Notes: generated from the sequence alone by a model not told the origin. Shown: positions 1 through 9,576, counted from the first letter of the stretch. The stretch: 64,000 nucleotides of DNA from Clostridium sp. C2-6-12 (GCF_009928485.1 NZ_JAABNP010000023.1:32347-96346), one strand, 5' to 3'. Numbers and translations: made by a program.

Positions 1-1811
1 TTAACTTTTTCAGCACCTACACGAGTAGCAGTTCTAGCAACATCAATAGCAACATTTCCACCACCAATTACAATAGTTTTTCCCTCTAGTTTTAAATCTT
101 CACCTAGATTTACCCTGCGTAAAAATTCTACCCCAGCTATTACTCCTTCAGCATCTTCACCTTCAATGCCAAGCTTTCTTCCTCCCTGAGCACCTATTGC
201 AACATAAAAGGCTTCAAACCCTTGATTTCTTAAATCCTTAAGACTTACATCTTTACCTACTTCAACACCAGTTTTAAACTCTACCCCTAATTCCTTTAAA
301 ATATCTATTTCTGCATTAACTACTTCTTTTTCAAGTCTAAAGGCTGGTATTCCAAGTGTAAGCATACCTCCAAGAACCTTTTGTTTTTCAAATACGGTTA
401 CCTTATATCCATCAATAGCTAAGTAAAAAGCACATGCTAATCCAGAAGGTCCAGCACCAACAATGGCAATTTTATTCCCATATTCATGCTTTAGTTCAGG
501 TATATATCTAGTATCTTTACTTAAATCCTGCTCTGCAATGAACTTTTTAATATCATCTATTGCTATTGGATCATCAACATCTCCTCTGGTACAAGCAGAT
601 TCACACTTTCTTGGACAAATACGTCCGCATACTGCTGGAAATGGATTCTCATGCTTAATAAGTTCAAGTGCTTCTGTATATCTTCCTTGAGATGCTAATT
701 TTATATATCCTTGAATACCAATATGAGCTGGGCATTCTGCTTTACAAGGGCTTGTTCCTGTATCTACAACAACTTCTCTATTAGTACGATAGTCTGGATT
801 CCATTTATCTGGTCCCCATTCTGTATCTCTTGGAAGTTCACGTTTTTTCTCTTTTATTGGTGTTTTTGTGCAGATCTTTTGTCCTAATTTTAACGCATTA
901 ACATGGCAGTTTTCAACACATTCACCACACGCAACACATTTATCTTTATCTACAACAGAAACATAGTTTGAACGTACCATATCAGTATTTAAGAACATCT
1001 CAGCAGTTCTAAGCGATAAACATGAACATCCACAACAATTACAAATAGCATGAGTTTTTCCTGGTCCATCTGTATTTGGTATTTGGTGAACTAATCCATT
1101 TGCTTCAGCTTTTTTTATAATTTCAAAAGCTTCTTCACGATTAATCTCTCTACCTCTGCCTGTACGAATATAATATTCAGCAGCATGTCCCATTTGAATG
1201 CATATATCTTCCTTCAAATGACCACAACCTTCTCCCATGGCTTCTCTTGCTGTACGACAAGAACAATCTGATACAGAGAACTTTTCATTTTCATTAAGAT
1301 ATTTTGAAACTTCTTCATAAGATGCTCTTCTTGTTTCCCCTTCAATTGCATGTTCAATAGGTATAACACGCATTAGTCCTTTACCAACTGGGAAGTTACC
1401 AACTGTCTTAGGTCCTCTTACTCTTCCATATGCTTCAAAAGCTTCAGCAATCTGCGGATACTTCTTTACATTTTCCTTATTATTAACCATCATTTCCATA
1501 ACACCTGGAATCCATGTTTCAAGCCAGTATTTATCAACACCATCAATTTTATTTACAAAACAAACACCAGCAACAGCTAAATCCCAAAGTAATTTAGATG
1601 TCTCTTCAACAGATTTTCCACATAAAGGTGCAACATCTTCTGCACTCTTAGGATTACGTAGTTCTAAGCAAAGTCCTACCTCTGCCATCCCCTCTGAAAC
1701 TACAGGTTCTAAAATTTTATATTCTGGATCTTCTGCTTTAATCCCTGATTTCGAACCACGTTTTGATCTATTAATATGATTGGCAAGATCTAATACCCTT
1801 TCCTTTACCAT
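1..1811 (-). CDS. Fe-S/FAD NAD(P)-dependent oxidoreductase (GltD/NfnB-like), 3' end off window
   Basis: The frame is open from the ATG at 1811 (GGAGG 10 nt upstream) to the window edge, so at least 603 residues with the C-terminus missing. An N-terminal region of about 300 residues carries cysteine clusters (CSCR, CNCCGCSC) and a ferredoxin motif CVACGECVENC. It is followed by a GltD-type module: a second cysteine set (CGRICPRKCESAC), a FAD Rossmann motif (IVGAGPSGLA) and a NAD(P) motif (VIGGGNVAID). Proteins of this class feed electrons between NAD(P)H, flavin and iron-sulfur partners in the cytoplasm, as in glutamate synthase small subunit or NfnB; the partner here is unknown. It lies 59 bp downstream of the hypB-type gene on the same strand, which suggests a hydrogenase or formate-dehydrogenase context outside the window. 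Confidence 0.9.
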   Translation of the reverse strand, partial: MVKERVLDLANHINRSKRGSKSGIKAEDPEYKILEPVVSEGMAEVGLCLELRNPKSAEDVAPLCGKSVEETSKLLWDLAVAGVCFVNKIDGVDKYWLETWIPGVMEMMVNNKENVKKYPQIAEAFEAYGRVRGPKTVGNFPVGKGLMRVIPIEHAIEGETRRASYEEVSKYLNENEKFSVSDCSCRTAREAMGEGCGHLKEDICIQMGHAAEYYIRTGRGREINREEAFEIIKKAEANGLVHQIPNTDGPGKTHAICNCCGCSCLSLRTAEMFLNTDMVRSNYVSVVDKDKCVACGECVENCHVNALKLGQKICTKTPIKEKKRELPRDTEWGPDKWNPDYRTNREVVVDTGTSPCKAECPAHIGIQGYIKLASQGRYTEALELIKHENPFPAVCGRICPRKCESACTRGDVDDPIAIDDIKKFIAEQDLSKDTRYIPELKHEYGNKIAIVGAGPSGLACAFYLAIDGYKVTVFEKQKVLGGMLTLGIPAFRLEKEVVNAEIDILKELGVEFKTGVEVGKDVSLKDLRNQGFEAFYVAIGAQGGRKLGIEGEDAEGVIAGVEFLRRVNLGEDLKLEGKTIVIGGGNVAIDVARTATRVGAEKV

Positions 1812-1870
1812 CTTATATTCCTCCATTTTTATAGCATATTTTCTTTATATTAAAACTTGAGTAATTTACA

Positions 1871-2539
1871 TTATTCATTCCAATTTTTCACTTCAGAACG
1901 TACCCAGTCTGCCCATTCTTGAATTCCCTCACCTGTCTTAGCACAGATTGGAATAACCTTAATATTAGGATTTAATTTCCTAACACGCTCTTTAACAGCT
2001 TCAATATCAAAATCAAAAATAGACATAGCATCTATTTTATTAATTAATAAAACATCAACAATTGAGAACATTAAAGGATACTTTAGAGGTTTATCATCCC
2101 CTTCTGGCACACTTAAAATTGCTGCATTTTTTGATGCTCCAGTATCAAATTCTGCTGGACATACTAAATTTCCAACATTCTCTAAAATCGCAAAATCAAT
2201 TCCTTCTGTTCCAAGTCCTAATAGACCTTGTTTAGTCATATCTGCATCTAAATGACACATTCCACCTGTATGTAATTGGATTACCTTTACTCCTGTCTTT
2301 GAAACAGTATTAGCATCTACATCTGAATCAATATCCGCTTCTAGAATCCCTATATTCATTTCATTTTTCAAAGCTTCAATTGTTCTTAAAACCGTAGTTG
2401 TCTTACCTGATCCTGGTGATGACATTAAATTTAATAAAAAAGTCTTCTCCTTTTTTAATTCTTCCCTAAGCAAATCTGCCTGTCTGTCATTGTCTTCAAA
2501 AACACTTTGCTTAATTTCAATAACTTTGTATTCATCCAT
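1871..2539 (-). CDS. hypB: HypB-type Ni-metallocenter GTPase
   Basis: SIMIBI-class GTPase of the HypB/UreG family, which in known systems delivers nickel to [NiFe]-hydrogenase. Visible motifs are Walker A SSPGSGKTTT (about residues 40-50), the ADIDSDVDA switch region, ENVGNLVCPAEFD and the guanine motif NKID. The N-terminal CXXCGC and His-rich nickel store of many HypB proteins are absent. I start it at the ATG at 2539 rather than at the upstream in-frame ATG at 2560, because GGAGGAG sits 6 nt before 2539. It probably forms an operon with the oxidoreductase downstream. No hydrogenase structural gene or other hyp gene is in the window, so the client enzyme cannot be named. Confidence 0.88.
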   Translation of the reverse strand: MDEYKVIEIKQSVFEDNDRQADLLREELKKEKTFLLNLMSSPGSGKTTTVLRTIEALKNEMNIGILEADIDSDVDANTVSKTGVKVIQLHTGGMCHLDADMTKQGLLGLGTEGIDFAILENVGNLVCPAEFDTGASKNAAILSVPEGDDKPLKYPLMFSIVDVLLINKIDAMSIFDFDIEAVKERVRKLNPNIKVIPICAKTGEGIQEWADWVRSEVKNWNE

Positions 2540-2604
2540 ATTATTTCTCCTCCATAACAATTTAAATTCCCTTTAAGTATACGACTTGTACAATTAACTC
2601 CATC

Positions 2605-2620
2605 TTGATAACGATATCAA
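2605..2620. promoter_or_regulatory. Palindrome upstream of hypB (candidate operator)
   Basis: TTGATAACGATATCAA has perfect 6-bp arms around a 4-bp centre. It lies about 70 bp upstream of the hypB-type start in the 270-bp gap before the next operon. Regulator unknown. The rest of the gap holds only AT-rich sequence and the Bce terminator. Confidence 0.4.
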
Positions 2621-2772
2621 AAGGCATCAAACGCACAATTACATTTTATACTCTGTTTAAAGGGTATACTAATGCACATTTTAATATTATTCATATGAAA
2701 ATTATAGAAATTAGTGTTAAAAATAACAATATACAAAAATGCAATTGTGTCTAATAAGTCTTCTTCTAAATC

Positions 2773-2813
2773 AAAAAAATAGCAACCAATGCTTACTTTT
2801 TGATTGCTATTTT
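2773..2813 (-). terminator. Rho-independent terminator after bceB-like gene
   Basis: On the minus strand a 13-bp stem (AAAATAGCAATCA with TGGTTGCTATTTT, one wobble) ends in a T-run. It lies just after the bceB-like stop and closes the bceAB transcript. Confidence 0.85.
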
Positions 2814-2832
2814 CATATACCCTTTAATTTTC

Positions 2833-4806
2833 TTATTGCACAATTTTATAATATGTCTTTGCAGTCATCCTATAAACAATTCCATATAATACCGCAAATA
2901 TAAGAACTGTCACTGCAATGGCAACTAAAAATACATTAGTATTAAACAAACCAAATAAAGATAATAATTTACTTACACCGTTAAATGCAAATGCAATATG
3001 AATTACTGATACTACAAGTGGTAAGAAAAATACCATAAGTATTTGTTTATTTATAGTTGCTTTAACTTCCTCCTTCCCCATTCCTACTTTTTGCATTATC
3101 TTAAATCTCTCACTATCATCATAGCCTTCTGATATTTGTTTATAGTATATTATTAAGACTGTCCCAAGTGTAAATAATAATCCTAAAAAACATCCAATAA
3201 ATATGAATCCACCATTTGTTATATAGAAATCTTCTCTATCTAAATAAATATTTCTAAATTCACTTTTTTCTATTTTTAAAACCCTATTTTTTATTGAATC
3301 AGAAAAATTAATTATATTTATGCTATCACCATCAATATTAAAGTCAATATTATAATTAAGGCTTTCCAAAGGCTTTCCTTCTTCAGATCTATATATTTGT
3401 TTTAGTGCATCTAAATCTTTCACTATAACATCATATTCTTCCATCATATTATTTTCATTCTTATTTTCTATTTTAAATTTATTAAGTTTTTCTTTTATCT
3501 TTAATTCTTTTTCATTAATGATTATAGAATCATACTTGTATTCTTTTCCTACAGAATAAATTAGTGCTTCATCATCTTTAACTGATATATTTTTACCCTC
3601 TATTTTGTTGTATTCCTCTACTGTATAAAATTTAATTGCACCTAAATTATTAATATTAGATAAATTGCGCTGAGTACTATTAAACGAATTTTTATTCAGT
3701 AAAGTCATTAATTCTTTATCACTATATTCTACTTCATCTTTTAAAGTAACATTATTCTTATAAGCTTCATCCTTAATTACACTTAACATATTATTTTTTT
3801 GTTCTGTAGTCATATTTTGTATGCATATTTCTGTATCAAATGGATGAGAAATCTTTAAACTACTTTCTTGTCCTGCATACAAAGAAACGGTTGTAGATAC
3901 TGTTAATAATACTGCTGTACTAAGTATACATATATTAGCTAAACCAACAGCATTTTGCTTCATGCGATAAATCATTCCAGATACTGAAATAAAATTTCTT
4001 GTACTATAAAAAAATTTCTTATTTCTCTTCAATGCTTTTAAAAATGCAATACTTCCAGCTGTAAAAGTACTATATGTTCCAGCTATAACTAAAATTATAG
4101 CTATAAAAACTAACGAAAGTGCTTTTAGAGGTGATTCTATTGTTACTGCAATACAATAGCCTGCTATTAATTCAACAATTCCTGAAACGGCTAATATCCA
4201 CGAAGTCTTTGGTTCCTTTTCTCCCTTTTGTGTCCCATTTAATAATTCAATAGGATTGGCGATTTTAACTTGAAATAAGTTTGCTATTAAAATAGCTGCA
4301 AAAATTCCAATGAACAATACTAATGTTTCTCTCATTCCAGCTAGTGAAATAGAAAATGACGATGAAATTGTAACATCTATTTTTAATAAATTTAATAATA
4401 TTAAAAATAGTAATTTTCCTATTATAATTCCTCCTAAAATACCTAAAGCCATGCTAATAATCGCAATAATAATTGTTTCAATAGAAAGAACTTTTGCTAT
4501 GTGCTTTTTTTCCATTCCAAGCACATTATAAATTCCTATTTCTTTCTTTCTTCTCTTTATTAAAAAACTGTTAGTATAAAATAAGAATATAACTGAAAAG
4601 ATACCAATTACCTTAGAACCAAAGCCCAATAACATCTTTAATGAACTTGCACTTCTTATATGGTTTAATCCTTCATTTAAAACCATACAATCCATAGTGT
4701 AAAACATTATTATTGAACATATACAAGCTAGCATATAAGGAAAATAAGTTCTTCTATTTTCAAATAAATTTATTTTTGCTAACTTAAAATAAAATGAATT
4801 ATTCAA
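2833..4806 (-). CDS. bceB: BceB-type ABC transporter permease (FtsX family)
   Basis: Permease of a Bce-type peptide-antibiotic detoxification transporter. It has about ten predicted membrane segments, FtsX-like segments at both ends and a large extracytoplasmic domain between roughly residues 310 and 520, the layout typical of BceB (usual length about 640-670). The ATG-less N-terminus reads GTG at 4815, but AGGAGG abuts that codon; the TTG at 4806 has an 8-nt spacing, so I start there (657 residues). The start overlaps the end of the ATPase gene, indicating translational coupling. In known modules BceAB also acts as the sensor for the BceS kinase encoded upstream. Confidence 0.9.
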   Translation of the reverse strand: MNNSFYFKLAKINLFENRRTYFPYMLACICSIIMFYTMDCMVLNEGLNHIRSASSLKMLLGFGSKVIGIFSVIFLFYTNSFLIKRRKKEIGIYNVLGMEKKHIAKVLSIETIIIAIISMALGILGGIIIGKLLFLILLNLLKIDVTISSSFSISLAGMRETLVLFIGIFAAILIANLFQVKIANPIELLNGTQKGEKEPKTSWILAVSGIVELIAGYCIAVTIESPLKALSLVFIAIILVIAGTYSTFTAGSIAFLKALKRNKKFFYSTRNFISVSGMIYRMKQNAVGLANICILSTAVLLTVSTTVSLYAGQESSLKISHPFDTEICIQNMTTEQKNNMLSVIKDEAYKNNVTLKDEVEYSDKELMTLLNKNSFNSTQRNLSNINNLGAIKFYTVEEYNKIEGKNISVKDDEALIYSVGKEYKYDSIIINEKELKIKEKLNKFKIENKNENNMMEEYDVIVKDLDALKQIYRSEEGKPLESLNYNIDFNIDGDSINIINFSDSIKNRVLKIEKSEFRNIYLDREDFYITNGGFIFIGCFLGLLFTLGTVLIIYYKQISEGYDDSERFKIMQKVGMGKEEVKATINKQILMVFFLPLVVSVIHIAFAFNGVSKLLSLFGLFNTNVFLVAIAVTVLIFAVLYGIVYRMTAKTYYKIVQ

Positions 4807-5566
4807 CTTCAACACCTCCTGTAGATAAAAGAGTCAACGTGTCTGAAATCTTTTGATACATTTCATCATTATTCATATTTCCACGATAAATTTGATTAAA
4901 TATTCTTCCATCCTTTATAAAAAGAACACGACTTGCGTGGCTTGCAGCTATAGTACTATGAGTAACCATAACTATAGTTTGTCCTGCCTTATTTATATCA
5001 GAAAATAAGTTCAAAAGTTCACCTGAAGATTTTGAATCCAAAGCACCTGTTGGCTCATCTGCAAGAACTAACTCTGGATTTGTAATAATTGCTCTTGCTA
5101 CTGCTGCTCTCTGTTTTTGACCTCCTGAAACTTCATAAGGATACTTTTCTAATATTTCTCTAATTCCTAGTTTGCTTGCAATAGGTTTTAATCTATTCTC
5201 CATTTCCTTATAATCTTTACCCGATAATACTAATGGCAAAAATATATTATCCCTTATACAAAAGGTCTCAAGTAAATTAAAATCTTGAAATACATATCCT
5301 AAGTGATTTCTACGAAAAGCTGCTATTTCTTTTTCCTTTATTTTAACTATGTTTTTACCTTCTAATAAAACCTCTCCACTTGTTGGCTTATCAAGAGATG
5401 CTAATATATTTAATAAAGTAGTCTTACCTGAACCTGACTCTCCCATGATTGCAATATATTCACCCGATTCTACTGAAAATGAAATATCATCCAAAGCTTG
5501 AACCTTATTACCTCCAAATCTAGTTGTGTATATCTTTTTTAAATTTTTAATTTCTAATAATGCCAT
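4799..5566 (-). CDS. bceA: BceA-type ABC transporter ATP-binding protein
   Basis: ATPase subunit of the peptide-antibiotic transporter, 255 residues, cytoplasmic face of the membrane. Visible motifs are Walker A GESGSGKTT, Q-loop region FQDFNLL, signature VSGGQKQR, Walker B VLADEPTGALD and the H-loop VTHS. AGAGGA precedes the ATG. It is encoded between the two-component genes and the permease, the standard bceRS-bceAB order. It is separated from the kinase by a strong terminator and a candidate promoter, so it is likely a separate, BceR-inducible transcript. The substrate (bacitracin, lantibiotic or similar) cannot be told from the sequence. Confidence 0.93.
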   Translation of the reverse strand: MALLEIKNLKKIYTTRFGGNKVQALDDISFSVESGEYIAIMGESGSGKTTLLNILASLDKPTSGEVLLEGKNIVKIKEKEIAAFRRNHLGYVFQDFNLLETFCIRDNIFLPLVLSGKDYKEMENRLKPIASKLGIREILEKYPYEVSGGQKQRAAVARAIITNPELVLADEPTGALDSKSSGELLNLFSDINKAGQTIVMVTHSTIAASHASRVLFIKDGRIFNQIYRGNMNNDEMYQKISDTLTLLSTGGVEVE

Positions 5567-5600
5567 ATTAAATTCCTCTCTTCTTATTTATAAATTAATT

Positions 5601-5628
5601 ATTATAGGATTATGATTTTTCCTACAAT
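5601..5628 (-). promoter_or_regulatory. Candidate bceAB promoter with inverted repeat
   Basis: Imperfect inverted repeat ATTATAGGA / TCCTACAAT (8 of 9 pairs) in the gap between kinase and ATPase genes. On the minus strand it includes a TATAAT box about 35 bp before the bceA start. Position and symmetry fit a BceR-controlled promoter; this is inference. Confidence 0.45.
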
Positions 5629-5662
5629 CTGTTTTGTTTCTTACTTACAAATTAATTATAAT

Positions 5663-5731
5663 AAAAAAAGAAATGTAGTGCCTTAGAATGACCTTACATT
5701 TCTTTTTTTAACCTTACATGTGTGTAAGGTT
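5663..5731 (-). terminator. Terminator hairpins after bceS-like gene
   Basis: A perfect 15-bp stem (5663-5677 with 5695-5709) has A- and T-runs on both sides and can terminate on the minus strand after the kinase. A second small hairpin (5710-5731, arms AACCTTACA/TGTAAGGTT) overlaps the kinase stop codon. Together they separate bceRS from bceAB transcription. Confidence 0.8.
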
Positions 5732-6746
5732 ACTCTATTTTTATTTGTTCAACTGAAAAATCTATATATACTTTTGTTCCTTTACCAACTTCAGAGGTAA
5801 TAGATATTTTGTGAGAAAGCTTTGTTATTATCTCTTTACATAAGTATAATCCAATTCCAGTTGATTTTTTATCTTTTCTCCCATTATATCCAGTAAACCC
5901 TCTATCAAAAACTCTAGGAATATCTTCAGCTGCTATACCTATTCCTGTATCTTCAATTACTAAAGTTTTTTGTGAATTCTCATCCATATAGATGGAGATA
6001 TTTCCCGTTTTAGTATACTTCAAGGCATTAGATAAAATTTGTTCTAAGACAAAGGTAATCCATTTTTCATCAGTTATTACCTTACAATTAATATCCTTTA
6101 AATTTAATGAAATCTTGTTATATATGAAAGTAGCTGCATATTTCTTGACTGTTTGACGTACTATATTATCAAGTGGATATTCCTGTAGTTTTAAGTCAGA
6201 AGATAAATTCTCCAGTCTTACATAATGAAGCACCATCTCCACATATTGTTCTATTTTAAATAATTCTTGCTCCATAAGTCTTTTTTCCAAACCTTGCTCC
6301 ATAGATTGTACAATCATAGAAAAAGCAGCAATAGGCGTTTTTATTTGATGAACCCACATTGTATAGTAATCTATCATTTCACTGTATTTATTATCTGCAT
6401 TAGATAATAACTTTATTTTTTCTTCATATATTATTGTAATTATATCTTGGTAATCTTTTTCTATTAAGGTTTTATGCTCTGGCAATTTGTCCAACTTAAC
6501 TTGAACAGCACAAAGAACTTCTTTAAGAGACATATGTTTATCATAATACATCTTAAAATCATATAAACTAAATAAAAATCCTAAAATTGTAACTAGCATT
6601 CCCGCATATAAAACTGGTTCAAGAGGAAGATGATATAAAAAATATACAAGAAAAAATATCATAATAAAAATAAAGAACTTGATAAGTATACTTATTTTCT
6701 CCTTGAAATAGCAATTGATTATATTTAAGATATTTTCTTCTTTCAT
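5730..6746 (-). CDS. bceS: BceS-type intramembrane-sensing histidine kinase
   Basis: Membrane sensor kinase of about 338 residues. It has two N-terminal membrane helices with almost no extracellular loop (residues about 18-62), typical of kinases that sense through their ABC transporter. The phospho-acceptor His is in the box WVHQIKTPIAAF and the ATPase domain has an N-box (QILSNALKY) and G-boxes (DTGIGI, STGIGLYL). I favour the ATG at 6746 (AGGTGA 5 nt upstream) over the GTG at 6755 that overlaps the regulator stop. Its partner is the response regulator immediately upstream. Confidence 0.9.
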   Translation of the reverse strand: MKEENILNIINCYFKEKISILIKFFIFIMIFFLVYFLYHLPLEPVLYAGMLVTILGFLFSLYDFKMYYDKHMSLKEVLCAVQVKLDKLPEHKTLIEKDYQDIITIIYEEKIKLLSNADNKYSEMIDYYTMWVHQIKTPIAAFSMIVQSMEQGLEKRLMEQELFKIEQYVEMVLHYVRLENLSSDLKLQEYPLDNIVRQTVKKYAATFIYNKISLNLKDINCKVITDEKWITFVLEQILSNALKYTKTGNISIYMDENSQKTLVIEDTGIGIAAEDIPRVFDRGFTGYNGRKDKKSTGIGLYLCKEIITKLSHKISITSEVGKGTKVYIDFSVEQIKIE

Positions 6747-6747
6747 C

Positions 6748-7422
6748 CTAATCACCTATTATATATCCAATTCCTTTTTTAGTTTTTATAAAATCTTTTA
6801 AGCCTATATCTTCAAGACGTTTTCTAAGCCTAGTCACATTCACTGTTAAAGTGTTATCATCGATAAAACTCTCACTTTCCCATAATTGTCTCATTATTTC
6901 ATCACGTGAAACAGCCTTATTCTTATTCTCTATAAGGATCTGCAATATTTTAAATTCGTTTTTACTTAATTCCAATTTATCATTATTATATGTAAGTGTT
7001 ATATCTCCTAAATTAAGAACAACTCCATTGCATTCTAAGATATTTACATGGCCTTGAAAGGAATACGTTCTTCTAACCAATGCTTGTATTTTAGCAACTA
7101 TAACATTTAAATCAAAAGGCTTAGAAATAAAATCATCTGCTCCCATATTGATAGCCATAATTAAATTCATATTATCACTTGCTGAGGAAGCAAAGATTAT
7201 TGGAACCTTTGATATTTTTCTAATTTCAGTACACCAGTGGAATCCATTATAAAAAGGCAGCGTAATATCTAAAATTACCAGTTGAGGATCATACTTTATA
7301 AACTCCTCCATGACATTACTAAAATCAGAAATATTCTCAGCTTCATATCCCCATTTGCATAAATGATTTTTTAATATATCAGCTATGGTTGGATCGTCCT
7401 CTACAATTAAGATTTTATACAT
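6748..7422 (-). CDS. bceR: BceR-type OmpR-family response regulator
   Basis: A 224-residue regulator with a receiver domain (acidic pocket EDD at residues 8-10, phospho-acceptor Asp52 in VILDITLP, Lys in SKPFD) and a C-terminal winged-helix OmpR-type DNA-binding domain (DDNTLTVNVTRLRKRL). GGGAG precedes the ATG. It is the first gene of bceRS and is expected to activate bceAB in response to peptide antibiotics, as in Bacillus; the drug is not deducible. Confidence 0.92.
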   Translation of the reverse strand: MYKILIVEDDPTIADILKNHLCKWGYEAENISDFSNVMEEFIKYDPQLVILDITLPFYNGFHWCTEIRKISKVPIIFASSASDNMNLIMAINMGADDFISKPFDLNVIVAKIQALVRRTYSFQGHVNILECNGVVLNLGDITLTYNNDKLELSKNEFKILQILIENKNKAVSRDEIMRQLWESESFIDDNTLTVNVTRLRKRLEDIGLKDFIKTKKGIGYIIGD

Positions 7423-7784
7423 ACAAAAACTCCCTATTATTCTTATTCATGTATTAATTGTCATAAGTATATTATACATAATAATCAAACTGTTCCAAGT
7501 TATTAAAGTTCTTAAACTGGTATTATTCTGAATTTATCAAAATAATCTTAAAAATAATAGCATCCAATTGAAATTGAATGCTTATCATAAAAATGTGTTT
7601 CCAAATAATTAGAGAACGAAAGATTTAACAATATAATCACTGCATTTCACAATGAAATTTTTTAAAGGAAACTCGACTTGGATTCATTCGCTGAGTAAGA
7701 GATTCACACAAAAGCATAAATTTCACTGTGTGAAATTTATGCTGACAAAATATAAAATTTTGAGCATCACTTTTGGTTCTCTAC
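7423..7784. other. Intergenic region, 362 bp
   Basis: Holds the presumed bceRS promoter (AT-rich, 7430-7500), a small imperfect hairpin at 7559-7582 (arms AGCATCCAAT/ATTGAATGCT) and the strong palindrome listed separately at 7713-7743. A 63-codon reading frame at 7652 has no convincing ribosome binding site. I see no gene. Confidence 0.5.
7713..7743 (-). terminator. Perfect 14-bp inverted repeat, candidate terminator
   Basis: Arms AGCATAAATTTCAC/GTGAAATTTATGCT are perfectly paired around a 3-nt centre. On the minus strand, after the HAD gene, the stem is followed by CTTTTG, a weak T-run. It could alternatively be a regulator site. Confidence 0.55.
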
Positions 7785-8570
7785 TTATAAGATATATTTT
7801 TCTATTTCTATGGCTACCCCATCATTTTGAACTGTATCAGTAACCTTTTGGGCATAACCTTTTACATAGTCATCAGCATTTCCCATTGCTATTCCGCAGC
7901 CTACTGTAGATAACATTTCTATATCATTTTTTCCATCGCCAAAAGCATAGCTGTTTTCTATTGGAATATTTAAAAAATCTAATGCCTTTAAAATTCCTGA
8001 TGCCTTTGTGTTTCTCTTTGAATATAATTCAAAAGTACTTTCGTTTATATTATGAATATAATCAAAATCACCCTTTCCTAATGATAAACAATAGTCCACT
8101 CCCTTTTTATCATTGCATAGCATTTCAATCTTATATATATCTACATCTTCAAGCCTATAGTTGGCCTCTAAATATTTTTTAGATATGCTATAGGTATCAT
8201 AAATCGAATGAAGGCTTTCATATTCATCTTTAATATATGAATATTTTTCTCCTTGTAATATATACTCAATATTATGTTCTTCAAATTTTCCTGTTATATC
8301 CTTTATAATTTCCTTTTTAATTGGTTCCTTATAAATACAATTACCATTTATATTTACATAAGCTCCATTTGTGAGAACAAAACCATCAAATCCAAAATTG
8401 TGTAAAGCTTCATTTAAAAAAGCATAAGGTCTTCCTGTAGCAATAAAAACATAATTTCCTTTTTCCTGCAATCCACGTATAGCTTTCTCTACTCTTGGTG
8501 TAATATCTGTTATTCCATTTAAACAATCAATTAAAGTTCCATCAATATCAAAAAAAACTGCCTTTTTCAT
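7785..8570 (-). CDS. Cof-type HAD-IIB family phosphatase
   Basis: Cytosolic haloacid-dehalogenase-type hydrolase of 261 residues, most likely acting on small phosphorylated metabolites such as sugar phosphates. Motif I FDIDGTLI carries the nucleophile Asp at residue 8. Motif II is FIATGRP, and motifs III/IV appear as a Lys (NTKASG) and GDGKNDIEML. The Cof-type cap sits between roughly residues 85 and 185. AGGAGG precedes the ATG. It is divergent from a DeoR-type regulator whose presumed operators lie in the shared gap, so it is probably repressed by that protein. Substrate unknown. Confidence 0.92.
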   Translation of the reverse strand: MKKAVFFDIDGTLIDCLNGITDITPRVEKAIRGLQEKGNYVFIATGRPYAFLNEALHNFGFDGFVLTNGAYVNINGNCIYKEPIKKEIIKDITGKFEEHNIEYILQGEKYSYIKDEYESLHSIYDTYSISKKYLEANYRLEDVDIYKIEMLCNDKKGVDYCLSLGKGDFDYIHNINESTFELYSKRNTKASGILKALDFLNIPIENSYAFGDGKNDIEMLSTVGCGIAMGNADDYVKGYAQKVTDTVQNDGVAIEIEKYIL

Positions 8571-8597
8571 AAATTATTCTTTCCTCCTAATCATTCG

Positions 8598-8713
8598 TTC
8601 TCATTTTATGCGTTTCATTATCATTTAATGTCATTTTATTTTATTATTTCTCATTTGTCAATGATTTAATTGCTTTTTGATAATTTCATTGTTAAAATAG
8701 AAGCAAATGAGAA
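8598..8713. promoter_or_regulatory. Repeated AAATGAGAA operator-like sites
   Basis: The 9-mer AAATGAGAA occurs three times in the divergent gap: inverted at 8598-8606 and 8648-8656, direct at 8705-8713. The spacings are 50 and 57 bp, about five helical turns. These are candidate binding sites of the DeoR-type protein, which would control both itself and the HAD phosphatase by looping. Confidence 0.5.
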
Positions 8714-8729
8714 TAAGTTGGAGGGATTT

Positions 8730-9494
8730 ATGTTTATTGAAGAAAGGCATAAGCACATTTTAGATCTATTAGAAAGAGATGGTAAGGTATTAGTAAAAGA
8801 TTTAAGTACTCAATTTGGAGTAAGTGAAAGCATGATTAGAAAAGATCTTCAAGTTTTAGAGAAAAATAATTTACTTCAACGTACTTATGGTGGTGCTATT
8901 AATATAAAACGCACTATAGTTAATGGTGAAAGCTTCTTTAAGAGAGTTGAAAAAAATATAGATTTAAAAGAAATAATTGCAAAAAAAGCATATAATCTTA
9001 TAAATGAAAATGACACTGTTTTCTTAGATGCATCAAGTATTTCCTATTTTCTTGCAAGGCTAATTACCCAAAACAATAGAAATATCACGTTAATTACAAA
9101 CATGGTTGAAATCTCATCAATGATTAATTTAGACTCAAAAACCCATGTTATTTTTATTGGAGGAGATTATAATTCTCTTGTTGGCGGAAATATAGGTTCA
9201 CATTCTAATGAGCAGATAAAGCTTTATCGCTGTAATAAAGCTTTTATTGGCTGCAGTGGAATAGATCTTCGAGATGGAAGCATCAGTACTGGTGAATCTG
9301 AAGATGCTGGAACTAAAAAAGCCATTATGAATATATCTAGGGAACTATTTCTAATGGCACCAAATGAGAGATTTAACTTAGATGGAATTTTTAATTATTC
9401 AAATATAACAGATTTTAATGGTATTATTACAGAAGCTGATCCTAACAATACAATAATGACTTTACTAGAACAATATGATGTTAACTTAGTATAA
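8730..9494 (+). CDS. DeoR-family transcriptional repressor
   Basis: About 254 residues. An N-terminal DeoR winged helix (RHKHILDLLERDGKV; recognition helix VSESMIRKDL) is followed by a DeoRC sugar-phosphate-sensing domain with the family motifs TLITNM, GGDYNSLVGG and the terminal FNGIITEADPNN. I start at the ATG at 8730 behind GGAGGG; the longer frame from 8670 has no ribosome binding site and would cover the operator-like repeats. DeoR proteins usually repress adjacent sugar-phosphate genes and are released by a phosphorylated sugar; here the neighbour is the HAD phosphatase. Confidence 0.9.
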   Translation: MFIEERHKHILDLLERDGKVLVKDLSTQFGVSESMIRKDLQVLEKNNLLQRTYGGAINIKRTIVNGESFFKRVEKNIDLKEIIAKKAYNLINENDTVFLDASSISYFLARLITQNNRNITLITNMVEISSMINLDSKTHVIFIGGDYNSLVGGNIGSHSNEQIKLYRCNKAFIGCSGIDLRDGSISTGESEDAGTKKAIMNISRELFLMAPNERFNLDGIFNYSNITDFNGIITEADPNNTIMTLLEQYDVNLV

Positions 9495-9576
9495 AATAAC
9501 AAAACACCTCTAATGAATATTTTATTTTCATTTTATTATGTTATAATGAACCTAACGTATTGGAGGTGATTTTTTT

